A stretch of 64,000 nt of DNA. Origin: Candidatus Bathyarchaeota archaeon. GTDB taxonomy: Archaea > Thermoproteota > Bathyarchaeia > Bathyarchaeales > Bathycorpusculaceae. Of this stretch, positions 40,714-50,064 are shown one piece after another; the first letter of the stretch is position 1, and each line of letters begins with the position of its first letter. A program made the position numbers and the translations under genes. Below the pieces are notes generated by a model, which saw nothing but the letters and a program-made list of their open reading frames with translations, was not told the DNA's origin and ran no database searches. The stretch is taken from contig JAMDCQ010000015.1 in NCBI GenBank assembly GCA_023488905.1, positions 24,324 through 88,323 on the forward strand, read 5' to 3'.

Positions 40714-42090
40714 TTGGTTTCCAACGAAAAAAGTAAACCCACAGTGGACGAGTTGCTTGCGAAGGCTAAAAAACCCGCCCAGCTCTCGCCACCCATGCAT
40801 AGATACTATGAGGGGAAAATGCAGGTTATCCCGAAATGTGCCATCCGAAGCGTGGATGACTTCGCAATATGGTACACTCCTGGGGTTGCGGCTGCATGTA
40901 GAGAGATTCAGGCTGACCCAGACAAATCTTTTGAATTAACCAACAGATGGAACTATGTTGCAATCGTTACTGATGGTACCCGTGTTTTGGGTTTAGGTGA
41001 CATTGGACCTGAAGGTGCCTTGCCTGTTATGGAGGGTAAGGCGTTAATTTTCAAGTATCTCGGCGGTGTGGATGCCTTTCCAATCTGTCTAAGAACTAAG
41101 GACCCCAAGGAAATCGTGAAAATCTGCAAGGCGCTCGAGCCGACATTTGGAGGCATAAATTTGGAGGATATCGAGAAGCCCAAATGCTTCCATGTGCTAG
41201 AGAAGGCGCGCGCGGAGATGAATATTCCTGTTTGGCATGACGACCAACAGGGCACCGCAACCGTTATTTTAGCGGGATTAATGAATGCCTTCAAACTTGT
41301 CGGCAAGAAACCCAAAGAAAGCCTCATTACGCTTGTCGGTTCAGGCGCCGCCAACATACGCACTGCCTATGTGCTCATGAAATGGGGCGTAAAACCGGGT
41401 AACATAATTCTCGCTGACACAAAGGGCGTAATCTACAAAGGCAGACCAGACATCACAGAGCAAGAAGACCCCTGGAAATACGATGTAACCCAGAAAACCA
41501 ACGCTGAAGGCCGAACAGGCGGCATCTCAGCAGCCTTCAAAGGAGTTGACGCAGTTGTTGCGGCATCAAAACCTGGTCCAGGCACGATAAAGAAGGAATG
41601 GATCAAAAGCATGGCTTCTGATGCGATTGTGTTTGCTTGTGCTAACCCGATTCCTGAGATTTGGCCTTGGGAAGCTGAAGAAGCAGGCGCAAAAGTCGTA
41701 GCGACTGGACGCAGCGATTTCCCAAACCAAGTTAACAACAGCATGGGTTTCCCAGCGATTTTCCGCGGCGTTTTAGACGTTAAAGCAAAAACTGTCACTG
41801 ACGACATGTGTGTTGCAGCGGCAACTGAGCTTGCTAATTACGCTCAAGAGAGAGGCATGACAGAGAAAGACATCTTGCCGCATATGGATGAGTGGGAAGT
41901 TTTCCCCCGGGAAGCAGTCGCGTGTGCGCTTAAATCGATTGAGCAAGGTGTTGCACGCGTTAAACCCAGTAGGCAGGAACTCTACGAGCGCGCTTCAGCT
42001 ATAATCAAGAACGCAAGAGCATCTACTGAGTTGTTGATGAAGCATGGCTTGATTAAGCAACCGCCAAGCGACGAAGAGCTTCTCAAATAA
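40714..42090 (+). CDS. NAD(P)-dependent malic enzyme
   Basis: WYTPGVAAACREI; VWHDDQQGTATVILAGLMNA; LVGSGAANIRTAYVL. Confidence 0.93.
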   Translation: MVSNEKSKPTVDELLAKAKKPAQLSPPMHRYYEGKMQVIPKCAIRSVDDFAIWYTPGVAAACREIQADPDKSFELTNRWNYVAIVTDGTRVLGLGDIGPEGALPVMEGKALIFKYLGGVDAFPICLRTKDPKEIVKICKALEPTFGGINLEDIEKPKCFHVLEKARAEMNIPVWHDDQQGTATVILAGLMNAFKLVGKKPKESLITLVGSGAANIRTAYVLMKWGVKPGNIILADTKGVIYKGRPDITEQEDPWKYDVTQKTNAEGRTGGISAAFKGVDAVVAASKPGPGTIKKEWIKSMASDAIVFACANPIPEIWPWEAEEAGAKVVATGRSDFPNQVNNSMGFPAIFRGVLDVKAKTVTDDMCVAAATELANYAQERGMTEKDILPHMDEWEVFPREAVACALKSIEQGVARVKPSRQELYERASAIIKNARASTELLMKHGLIKQPPSDEELLK

Positions 42091-42184
42091 GCTCTCTCTT
42101 TTTTCCCTAATTTAAAAAAATAAGGTTTAATAAACAATTAACATTAGCCTTTGGTTATCGCATATTTCTAAAAAATTAAGGAAG

Positions 42185-42454
42185 TTAAAGCGGAGTTATC
42201 TTCACAATATTCCTTTTTTCCAGTCTACGCAGGGCGTCGAGGCATTCGTCTTTCTTCGCGCCGTTGAGGTTTAGGTTCATCATAATATCTTTGATTGAAA
42301 CGCCTGGCTTGCCGAGGTTTTCATGTTTCTTATGCAGGTGCTTGACTATGGATTTTTCGAGTTTCCCGCATCGCCAAGTAGTGTTACGTATCAGAACAAC
42401 GATGGTTCGAACAAGAGTCTGCTCGTTTGATTTCCTTCCACGGGATTCTCCCAT
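42185..42454 (-). CDS. Small HTH-like hypothetical protein
   Basis: 89-aa ORF with helical HTH-like pattern. Confidence 0.5.
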   Translation of the reverse strand: MGESRGRKSNEQTLVRTIVVLIRNTTWRCGKLEKSIVKHLHKKHENLGKPGVSIKDIMMNLNLNGAKKDECLDALRRLEKRNIVKITPL

Positions 42455-42541
42455 TTCTCCCCACTGCTACTTTTTACCGCTCCTATTGATTTAAACATTT
42501 GTTCGGCTGCTGAGTAACGGGGCTTGTTTTGAGGCGGTTTT

Positions 42542-42988
42542 TTAGAGGGTTTTTTTGAGGTATAATCCATGTTTTTTGCCGTAGTAGCGTTCAAGTTTAA
42601 GCATGGTTTGGTAGCCGAGTTTGTGGTATAGTTTTATCGCGGCGTGGTTGTCTTCTCTTACTTCGAGCCGGCACTCTGATATGCCGCGCTGCTTAAACGA
42701 ACCTTCAAGTTCCTGCAGCATCTTTATGGCGATGCCTTTGTGCCGATAGCTCGGCGCAACGTTTAGGGTGATGATGTGCCCGTACTCTGTTTCGCCTGAT
42801 TCTATTTGGGCGATGATGAAACCAGCAACCTCTGTGTTGGCTTTGGCGGCTAAAGCGATGGTGTTGTAGTCAGTTAGCAAGTAGGCTATTTGGCGTTTAG
42901 AAAACGCTTCCTCGTCGAAGCACTGCATCTCTATCTTGTAGAGTGTGTCGAGGAGTTTTGTGGTTGCGGTTTCGATTTTTACTTCCAT
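42542..42988 (-). CDS. GNAT N-acetyltransferase (RimI-like)
   Basis: LNVAPSYRHKGIAIKMLQELEGSFKQRGISECRLEVREDNHAAIKLYHKLGYQ. Confidence 0.92.
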   Translation of the reverse strand: MEVKIETATTKLLDTLYKIEMQCFDEEAFSKRQIAYLLTDYNTIALAAKANTEVAGFIIAQIESGETEYGHIITLNVAPSYRHKGIAIKMLQELEGSFKQRGISECRLEVREDNHAAIKLYHKLGYQTMLKLERYYGKKHGLYLKKTL

Positions 42989-43025
42989 AAGTTTAGTCTT
43001 GATTACCTATAGGTCGGGTTTGTTT

Positions 43026-44087
43026 TTAGTTTTTTCCGTCTTTGCACTCAGGCGCGATAACGGGTTTTAGCTCGATGTATTGTTGGACTGAAAAACCAAT
43101 CAAGAAACGCAACCACAGGGTAATGATTCTTGTCAGTATAGTAGCAGTCGCAGCGAGTTCCACAGAGATACCCATCGAAAAATAGAGTGTGGTCATGGCT
43201 GCTTCGGGGAGCCCCACCTCAAAGGGTATACCCACCGGGATAGATTTTACGGCTAAAACGATGGCTGCTGTGACCAGAATCACGCTCCAAGACACGGGGT
43301 GCCCTAATGACCAAAAAACAAGGTATGGCACGCTTAAGCTGAAAAACCATGTTACGCCGAGGTAGAATAGGGATTGCGCGAGGGGTTTTCTGTTTCGGCG
43401 GAATTCGATCATGGCGTCGTGGAAGTGATCGGTGGTTTCTAAGGCGTGGGTTTGGAATTTGCTTAGTGTCCATTTTCCCAGTGAGAGTTTTGTGGTTATT
43501 TTTGTGAGCCAGTTGACGATTTTTAGCGTTACTGACTTCTTAAAAGACATGATTGCCAAAACGGCTGTTATAGCTGTTATGGCAGCTGCAACAAAGATGA
43601 TGATGTTAAAAACGGCGGCGGGAACTTGAACTTCAAAATACAGCAAAGCCACGCCTAAGATGAGGATGACTACGTTCATCGTCATACCCAAAAGTCGATG
43701 GGTAAATAGTGAAGCAACAACTTTTCCAAATGAGCCGCATCTGTCACGGGTAAGAAGGTAGGTGCGGACTACCTCGCCACTGATTGATTCTGCAGGCACC
43801 ACTATGTCGACGTATAAGCTGTACCAGAGGTAGAGGTAGGCTTTTTTGACGGTCATTTTGATGTTTAGGTGCTTGGTTAGTGACTGCCAGGAGACAGCGT
43901 AGAACAGGACTTCCAGTAATCCGCAGCCGACGGCTACAGCGAAAATCAGCAGATTCGCGGTTTTTGCGGTGTCTATGATGGCGAAAATGTCGACTTCGAA
44001 GAGGTAGATGTAGAGGAAGAAGGCTACTAAACCAAGCAGTGGAAACAGTAATGTTTTCCAAGTTATCTTCGGTTTAGGCGTTTCCAT
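43026..44087 (-). CDS. Lysylphosphatidylglycerol synthase TM region / flippase-like UPF0104 membrane protein
   Basis: Multi-TM protein with VPAESISGEVVRTYLLTRD and LGVTWFFSLSVPYLVFWSLG, LPEAAMTTLY. Confidence 0.8.
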   Translation of the reverse strand: METPKPKITWKTLLFPLLGLVAFFLYIYLFEVDIFAIIDTAKTANLLIFAVAVGCGLLEVLFYAVSWQSLTKHLNIKMTVKKAYLYLWYSLYVDIVVPAESISGEVVRTYLLTRDRCGSFGKVVASLFTHRLLGMTMNVVILILGVALLYFEVQVPAAVFNIIIFVAAAITAITAVLAIMSFKKSVTLKIVNWLTKITTKLSLGKWTLSKFQTHALETTDHFHDAMIEFRRNRKPLAQSLFYLGVTWFFSLSVPYLVFWSLGHPVSWSVILVTAAIVLAVKSIPVGIPFEVGLPEAAMTTLYFSMGISVELAATATILTRIITLWLRFLIGFSVQQYIELKPVIAPECKDGKN

Positions 44088-44172
44088 AGCAACCAGAGTA
44101 AAGATGGAGTTATGAATTAGCGATTATATACTTTGTTCAGATACTTGTTGATTGTGTTGTTTGTTTTTCTAT

Positions 44173-44462
44173 AGTTGTTGTTGCCGAAAAAGCCCTATAC
44201 ACAACAACAACCAGTGGGCTTAGCTGGCGCGTCTGTTTTGTTTTCGGTTGATTTATGTGATTGCTGTCTGGTTGTGGGTTGCGCCACAAGTAGATTAGGC
44301 TGGTTTGCTATGGTTGTTTTTTTTCTATTGATAGTTGTTGCCGAGACCCCCTCTTGTTTCAACAACAACCAACGGATTGCGTAGAAGATTGTGTTTTTGT
44401 TTCTGCGTCGAGTTTGGGTTGCAGACTGGTTGTGAAGTGCACCACAAGTGCATCCGCTCATC
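44173..44462 (-). repeat. Structured dispersed-repeat element (hairpin family), two tandem units, upstream of the flippase-like gene
   Basis: AGTTGTTGTTGCCGAAAAAGCCCTATACACAACAACAACC (44173-44212), TTGTGGGTTGCGCCACAA (44272-44289), second unit with TTGTGAAGTGCACCACAA (44430-44447). Confidence 0.75.
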
Positions 44463-44539
44463 TAATAGCAGAGCCTAACTGCTGTGATGCGGTGTCTTTT
44501 TAAATCTACAAACAACAATACTGTTAACTGTTGATATGT

Positions 44540-44868
44540 ATGGCTGAAACTGAAGGTTACGTTGCGCTCGCTGACGAAAAAGACATCGGCGAAGGTAAAA
44601 TGCGGCTTGTAAGAGCGAAAGGCATACCCGTACTCATAGTCAGGCATGACGGCGAACTCTACGTCCTCGACGACCGCTGTCACATATGGGCTGCAAGTTC
44701 TCCAACGGAAACCTCAACGGCAACTTCATCGTTTGCCCCTGCCATGACTGGCGCTTTAACCTAAAAACAGGCAAATACGAGAACCAGCCAAACTATGTTT
44801 TGGTTAAGTACCCGTTTAAGGTTGAAGCAGGAAAAACATGGATAAAACTTGAAGAAGACGATTTTTGA
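44540..44868 (+). pseudogene. Rieske [2Fe-2S] protein, frameshifted by one base in the first cluster motif
   Basis: Two overlapping frames reconstruct ...LYVLDDRC-(P)HMGCKFSNGNLNGNFIVCPCHDWRFNLKTGKYENQPNYVLVKYPFKVEAGKTWIKLEEDDF. Confidence 0.8.
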
Positions 44869-45092
44869 ATTGTTCCGCTGAACTTAGTTTATTTAAAGCA
44901 ACATCCTCAGCTTTATTGCGCTCAGAAGACCCTTCTCCCCCTAAAAGGGTCGCGAACAGTGGTTTCTAAAAAAAGTTGCTTAGAAACCCGATTTTTGGTC
45001 GAGGTATTGCTGTTAAACAGGTCGTATTGAACGAACACGCTTTTAAGCAAGAAAAAACAATTGTAACCAACCTGATAATTGAGGCTGACTGT

Positions 45093-45398
45093 TTGGGAAA
45101 GAAAAAAGTGTTAAACGAAGGCTCAATAAGCGAAATGACCTATCCCGGTCAAGGCGAAATCCTAGGCGTAGTAACAAAACTGCTGGGTTTTGATCGCATA
45201 ATGGTTAAATGCCAAGACGGCGCAGAACGTCTCTGCCGCATCCGCGGAAAAATGAAGCGACGCGTATGGATACGCGAAGGCGACATCGTCATCGTTTCAC
45301 CATGGGACTTCCAGACTGACACACGCGGCGACGTCGTTTGGCGTTACACGCATGCGCAGGCTGAAAACTTGAGGCGCAAGGGTCTCTTAACCATCTAA
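45093..45398 (+). CDS. Translation initiation factor aIF1A
   Basis: GKKKVLNEGSISEMTYPGQGEILGVVTKLLGFDRIMVKCQDGAERLCRIRGKMKRRVWIREGDIVIVSPWDFQ; probable TTG start. Confidence 0.92.
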   Translation: MGKKKVLNEGSISEMTYPGQGEILGVVTKLLGFDRIMVKCQDGAERLCRIRGKMKRRVWIREGDIVIVSPWDFQTDTRGDVVWRYTHAQAENLRRKGLLTI

Positions 45399-45491
45399 TC
45401 CCCATTTGTTGTATTCCCTAAATTGTTTGTTCAGCCTTTTCTGGTTTGGTTGCTTTTAAATACTTGACATCTAACTCTTCTGTGACTAAGT

Positions 45492-46301
45492 ATGTCCCAT
45501 AAAGCTCGTGAACGTCTAAACCACCGTGAAAAAGTAGTGGAACGCAGAGACAAAATGCTAAACCACGACAAGTCAAAAGACCGCGCCACCGTGGAGGAAG
45601 TCTTTGACAACACCACCCGCATGGTAGTTTTTAACATGATGAACAGCGGCATCATCCACGAACTCAACGGCAACTTCATCGTTTGCCCCTAGTAAGTTCA
45701 GGGAAGGAAGCGCGGGTTTACTGGGGCACCACCAAAGAAGGCACTGATTTAGCTGTAAAAATCTACTTAACCTCTTCAGCTGAATTCAAGCGGGGCATGC
45801 ACAAATACATCGAGGGCGACCCCCGATTCAAAGACGTCAAACATGACACACGCTCGTTGATCGCTGTTTGGGCGCAAAAAGAGTTCCGCAACTTAGGGGA
45901 AGCTTACGCGGCAAAGGTGCGTGTGCCAAAACCCATCGCAGTCAAGAGCAACGTAGTAGTTATGGAATTCATCGGCGAGAAAGGGGTTAGCGCGCCATCT
46001 TTTAAAGAGCAGACACCAGATAACCCTGAGAAAGCTTACAAAGTGATCGTTACTTACATCAAGCGACTCTACCAGAAAGCCAAGATAGTTCATGGCGACT
46101 TAAGCGAGTACAACATCATGATGTGGAAGGGTAAACCAGTTGTTTTTGATGTTTCACAGTCAGTTTCTATTCAGCATCCGCGGAAAAATCGCGGAGTTCA
46201 TGTTGCGGCGGGATTTGACGAATGTGAATAGGTTCTTTAGTCGGTTAGAGGTTAATGTTATTCCAGTTGAAGAATTGTACAAGTTGGTTGTTGGTAAATA
46301 A
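45492..46301 (+). pseudogene. RIO1-type serine protein kinase, reading frame broken twice
   Basis: MSHKARERLNHREK...NMMNSGIIHELNG | insertion | VSSGKEARVYWG...IVHGDLSEYNIMMWKGKPVVFDVSQSVSIQHP | insertion | AEFMLRRDLTNVNRFFSRLEVNVIPVEELYKLVVGK*. Confidence 0.85.
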
Positions 46302-46879
46302 TGCCCGGTCCAGATATGTTTGTAAAGATTCCTAAAGAGCGCGTCGGTATACTCATTGGTCCAGAGGGGAAAATAAAACAGCACGTTGAAGAGAAGCTTC
46401 AAGTAAAGCTGGACATTGATAAAGAAGGAAGCGTCAAAATAATCCTCTCAGAACAAGCCACGGATCCATCGTTGCTCCTAAAAGCTAAAGACTTGGTAAG
46501 CGCCATCGGCAGAGGCTTCCCGCCTGAAACCGCTTTCCGATTGATCCGCAACGAAGACGACATCTACGACATGATTGATCTGCGCTTGATTTTTGGTCGC
46601 TCTGAATCGGACATTAGACGCATAAAGGGCAGAATCATCGGCACGGAAGGCAAAACAAGAAAACTCGTTGAAGAATTAACAGAGGCTGACGTAGTCGTTT
46701 ACGGTCACACAGTTGGAATCATCGGCAGCTTTGTAGAAGCTGATGCAGCGCGCAACGCAGTGCAGATGATTATTGATGGCTGTGAACATCACACTGTCTA
46801 CAAGTACCTGCAGCGTAAACGCACCGAGATGAAGAAAGAGAAACTGGAGCTTTGGGAGAAACCGCCCGAAGACAGGTAG
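46301..46879 (+). CDS. KH-domain RNA-binding protein (archaeal Dim2/Pno1/Krr1-like)
   Basis: VKIPKERVGILIGPEGKIKQHVEEKLQVKL and RRIKGRIIGTEGKTRKLVEELTEADVVVYGHTVGIIG. Confidence 0.9.
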   Translation: MPGPDMFVKIPKERVGILIGPEGKIKQHVEEKLQVKLDIDKEGSVKIILSEQATDPSLLLKAKDLVSAIGRGFPPETAFRLIRNEDDIYDMIDLRLIFGRSESDIRRIKGRIIGTEGKTRKLVEELTEADVVVYGHTVGIIGSFVEADAARNAVQMIIDGCEHHTVYKYLQRKRTEMKKEKLELWEKPPEDR

Positions 46880-47155
46880 CACACTTTTCTTTTCAATGTC
46901 GGCGCCTGTTCAGAATAGAAACCTGCTCTGCCGTGACTAGACCCCCTTATTTAAAGGCGGATACGAAAACGTATGCGGAAGCTTGAGGAGTTTGTTGCTC
47001 TCAGCGACCTCCCCTCCCCCTATATAAAGACATAAACCCCGAGTTTGCTCCAACGGATGTGTTGTTCTAAACGAAATAAAAGCTATAAACAATTAGCGTT
47101 TTAATCATTTTAGTGATAAGACACGAAACCTCTATCAAGAAATCAGCAGTTAATT

Positions 47156-47338
47156 TTGAAATACTTGGAAATAAAACCTGAAATGACAACAAAAGAGCTA
47201 GCTGAAACTATTTATGGGCGAATCGTGGAGTACCAATCACATGAGTATTCATCGGTTAGTCGGAGTTTGCGGTCGCTTGAGCGGCGGGAATTAGTTAAAA
47301 GGGTTCAGGTACAGCTAAGATGGCGCCTAAAACAGTAA
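47156..47338 (+). CDS. Small winged-helix-like protein (60 aa)
   Basis: KYLEIKPEMTTKELAETIYGRIVEYQSHEYSSVSRSLRSLERRELVKRV. Confidence 0.45.
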   Translation: MKYLEIKPEMTTKELAETIYGRIVEYQSHEYSSVSRSLRSLERRELVKRVQVQLRWRLKQ

Positions 47339-47383
47339 CAAAAAAGCTGCAAGGTAGCATGCTAAAGCTGTGTGTGGGCTTCT

Positions 47384-47779
47384 CTATTTTGCCTGATAAA
47401 GTTTAAAGTTCGCCAGCAACAATCTCCTTTCAGTTACTAATCCATAGATGTTTTTGTCTTTAACAACTATGAGTCTTCGTATGTTGTTGTCCCTCATGAT
47501 CTTGAGGGCATCTTGAATTGTCCTGTCATAATCTATGGTGATGACTGGTGAAGTCATAATATCCTGAGCCACGATACCGTAAAGGTCCTTTTTTCCCAGT
47601 GCCACTCTTTCAACGATGTCCTTTTCCGTGACAATACCTAAAACTTCAAAGTCACGAGTTATCACGACCGCTCCAATGTTTTGCTTTGCCATTATCGAGG
47701 CAATCGTAGCAACTGGTGTGGATATGCCAACTGAGGGAACCGGTATTCTCGCTAATAACCCAACAATCTGATTGGACAT
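47384..47779 (-). CDS. CBS-domain pair protein
   Basis: VATIASIMAKQNIGAVVITRDFEVLGIVTEKDIVERV and DRTIQDALKIMRDNNIRRLIVVKDKNIYGLVTERRLL. Confidence 0.9.
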   Translation of the reverse strand: MSNQIVGLLARIPVPSVGISTPVATIASIMAKQNIGAVVITRDFEVLGIVTEKDIVERVALGKKDLYGIVAQDIMTSPVITIDYDRTIQDALKIMRDNNIRRLIVVKDKNIYGLVTERRLLLANFKLYQAK

Positions 47780-47800
47780 CTCCCTTGAATCCCACCCGAT

Positions 47801-48115
47801 TTATTGGTTAATTTTGACTACTTTCTTAAGGTTCGCATACTCTCTGATGCTATCAGCAGTCAAGGCTTCTCTAAGCTTATTCTCATCAAGGTGCTCTTTA
47901 TCTTTGGCGAAGGAATATAAATTTAGAAATAACTCGCCAAGTCTCTTGAATTCGTCAAGATTGCTAACATAGTCAACTCGGTCCCAGTTAGGCTTCTCGA
48001 TTCGTATGATGTATTTAACTGAACCAACCCCAGCATTTGCAGCAACCACAGAAAGCTGAAAACCACCACTATTTATCTCGGTAACTAATCTGTTTTCCCA
48101 ACTCTGCATGGGCAT
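47801..48115 (-). CDS. Hypothetical protein
   Basis: ~104-aa ORF immediately upstream of the CBS gene on the same strand. Confidence 0.45.
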   Translation of the reverse strand: MPMQSWENRLVTEINSGGFQLSVVAANAGVGSVKYIIRIEKPNWDRVDYVSNLDEFKRLGELFLNLYSFAKDKEHLDENKLREALTADSIREYANLKKVVKINQ

Positions 48116-48432
48116 CTCCTCCCATTTCAATATGGCGCAGAGGGTTTATAAATGGTATTAATCAAGAAAGGCTTCAAAAGTTATCTCGTAACAAGTTAGG
48201 TAGGCTCTTGTGGCGTTAACTAGACATTCAAGTCAAGCCTAAGTGTCGTCATCATCAACGTCGTCCGCACTCAAGATCCACATCATCCATTTGTCTGCGG
48301 GGCCAGACTCGTCATCGCCCACCCACCCAAAAACAGCCTCAAAAGCCTTTAAACATTCAGGTATCGGATACAACTTTGGTTAAAGTTTAAAGGTAGCCAA
48401 ACTATCTTCATCTAAAAAAGTAAAGTGAGCAT

Positions 48433-49290
48433 ATGCCGTTTTGCCGAAAATGCGGACGCAGACTCGTCGAGTACAGTGAAAGCTGCCCTGACTGCGGGAC
48501 CTCAACCACCGCGCCCATCATTAATCTCAAGAAGGGGCCGGGTTCAGGCCTCAACTTCAAGGCTGCCACTGGTTCAAAAAAGATTGCTAAAGCCATGATT
48601 CCAGCGAATACAATCGTTACAGTGAAAACCATACCCCAACCCCCCTCGCTTGGGAAAGTCAAACCTCAGAGTGAAATAGTCAAAATTACCATACTTAACG
48701 CGCAAGCTAAAGCTGTAACTCCGACCAAGAAGGCAGCATCAGTCACGCAAGCAAGGAACGTCGCTCCGGCAAAACTGATTGCACCAACAAAAACTGCTGC
48801 GCCACCCAAAGCGGTTCTTTCAGCTAAGCACATAGTTAAACCTAAGAGGGCTGTACAATCCAAGCCACGTGCCCCGTTTACGATCGCCCATGCCAGACCA
48901 GTGGCTACATTTACGCCTGTGCAGCATAAACCCGTTGCTTCACCTAAATCTATCCTTGTTGTTAATCCGAAACCAATAGCTCAAACTGCAGGTGTAACAA
49001 CTCCAGCCAAACCTGCATTGCCACCCAAACCCATAACCCCCGCCCCAGTCTACCCACCACACGAAATCATCAAAACCAATGTATCCCTAAAACAAGACAT
49101 ACTCGCCAACCCCCACGATTACGAAACAGAGGCCTTCGATTTTGACCTCGAATGCGTCCATAACCATTTTTGGCCAGCAGGCAGCGCTCTGCCCGTCTCG
49201 AAGGGGAAAGCATACTGTCTCCAATGCGGTGAAAGGTTAAGAAAACCCAAACCTAAAAAGCGCCATAGACGCCGAAGATATTTTACCTGA
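48433..49290 (+). CDS. Zinc-ribbon protein with long Ala/Lys/Pro linker and second C-terminal zinc-binding motif
   Basis: MPFCRKCGRRLVEYSESCPDCGTS; PK/PA-rich linker; CVHNHF...AYCLQCGERLRK. Confidence 0.7.
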   Translation: MPFCRKCGRRLVEYSESCPDCGTSTTAPIINLKKGPGSGLNFKAATGSKKIAKAMIPANTIVTVKTIPQPPSLGKVKPQSEIVKITILNAQAKAVTPTKKAASVTQARNVAPAKLIAPTKTAAPPKAVLSAKHIVKPKRAVQSKPRAPFTIAHARPVATFTPVQHKPVASPKSILVVNPKPIAQTAGVTTPAKPALPPKPITPAPVYPPHEIIKTNVSLKQDILANPHDYETEAFDFDLECVHNHFWPAGSALPVSKGKAYCLQCGERLRKPKPKKRHRRRRYFT

Positions 49291-49299
49291 TGTCGGGAT

Positions 49300-49400
49300 C
49301 CTAGTCTGCCAGCATTTTTGGGCGTCATATTTGGATCCTAATATTCAAGGTATGCACAGACCCTATAGAGGGGAGGTCATGCGCAATCCAAGCGCATTAG
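49300..49400 (-). repeat. Dispersed intergenic repeat, ATATTTGGATCCTAATAT family, copy 2
   Basis: Core 49327-49344 between convergent genes. Confidence 0.6.
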
Positions 49401-49951
49401 AGGGGTACCTTGATTTTGTCCAAGAACCGCGCCTGCAACTTGGCGATTTTGGGTGCGATGACGGCTTGGCAGTAGGGTTCTTTGGGGTGCAGTTTGTAGT
49501 AGTCTTTGTGATAGGTTTCAGCTTTATAGAAGACTGTTAGCGGCTCCAGTGTGGTTACGATGGGTTTGTCCCAGATGCCTTCACCGCCGAGTTCCTCTAT
49601 CAGTTTCTCAGCTGCCTCTTTCTGCTGCTGGTCATGGTAAAAGATGGCTGAACGATACTGCGTTCCCACATCCGCGCCTTGTCGGTTTAGCGAGGTCGGG
49701 TCATGCGTCGTGAAGAAGATTTCGAGGATTTCGCGGTAGCTGATGACTTTGGGGTCATAGTAAATCTGCGCTGCCTCAGCGTGGCCCGTTGCTCCAGTGG
49801 AAACTTGCTCGTAGGTGGGGTTAGGCAAAGCGCCGCCAGTGTAGCCTGGCTCGATGCGCTCGACGCCTTTGATGATGCTGAATGCTGCTTCGGTGCACCA
49901 GAAACAGCCCGCCGCCAAAGTGGCAACTTCAAGGTTTGGTTGTTGGCTCAT
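49397..49951 (-). CDS. msrA: Peptide methionine sulfoxide reductase A
   Basis: LAAGCFWCTEAAFSIIKGVERIEPGYTGG; YEQVSTGATGHAEAAQIYYDP. Confidence 0.94.
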   Translation of the reverse strand: MSQQPNLEVATLAAGCFWCTEAAFSIIKGVERIEPGYTGGALPNPTYEQVSTGATGHAEAAQIYYDPKVISYREILEIFFTTHDPTSLNRQGADVGTQYRSAIFYHDQQQKEAAEKLIEELGGEGIWDKPIVTTLEPLTVFYKAETYHKDYYKLHPKEPYCQAVIAPKIAKLQARFLDKIKVPL

Positions 49952-50064
49952 AAAACTCACACACCTATTGCTATTGTTTTTTAGGATTAATTGTTTATGG
50001 CACAGACGATGGTCGGGAAGGTTTTTACTGTTCAAGCACTAACCACTAAACAAGGTATGGCAGC

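Noticed and set aside
44175-44461. 69-aa and 88-aa ORFs between the flippase-like and Rieske genes
   Set aside because: Translations of the hairpin repeat units; similar short ORFs arise at other copies without frame conservation.
45492-46301. Programmed frameshifting in RIO1
   Set aside because: Two breaks coincide with exact copies of neighbouring genes and no slippery motif; insertion or assembly error is simpler.
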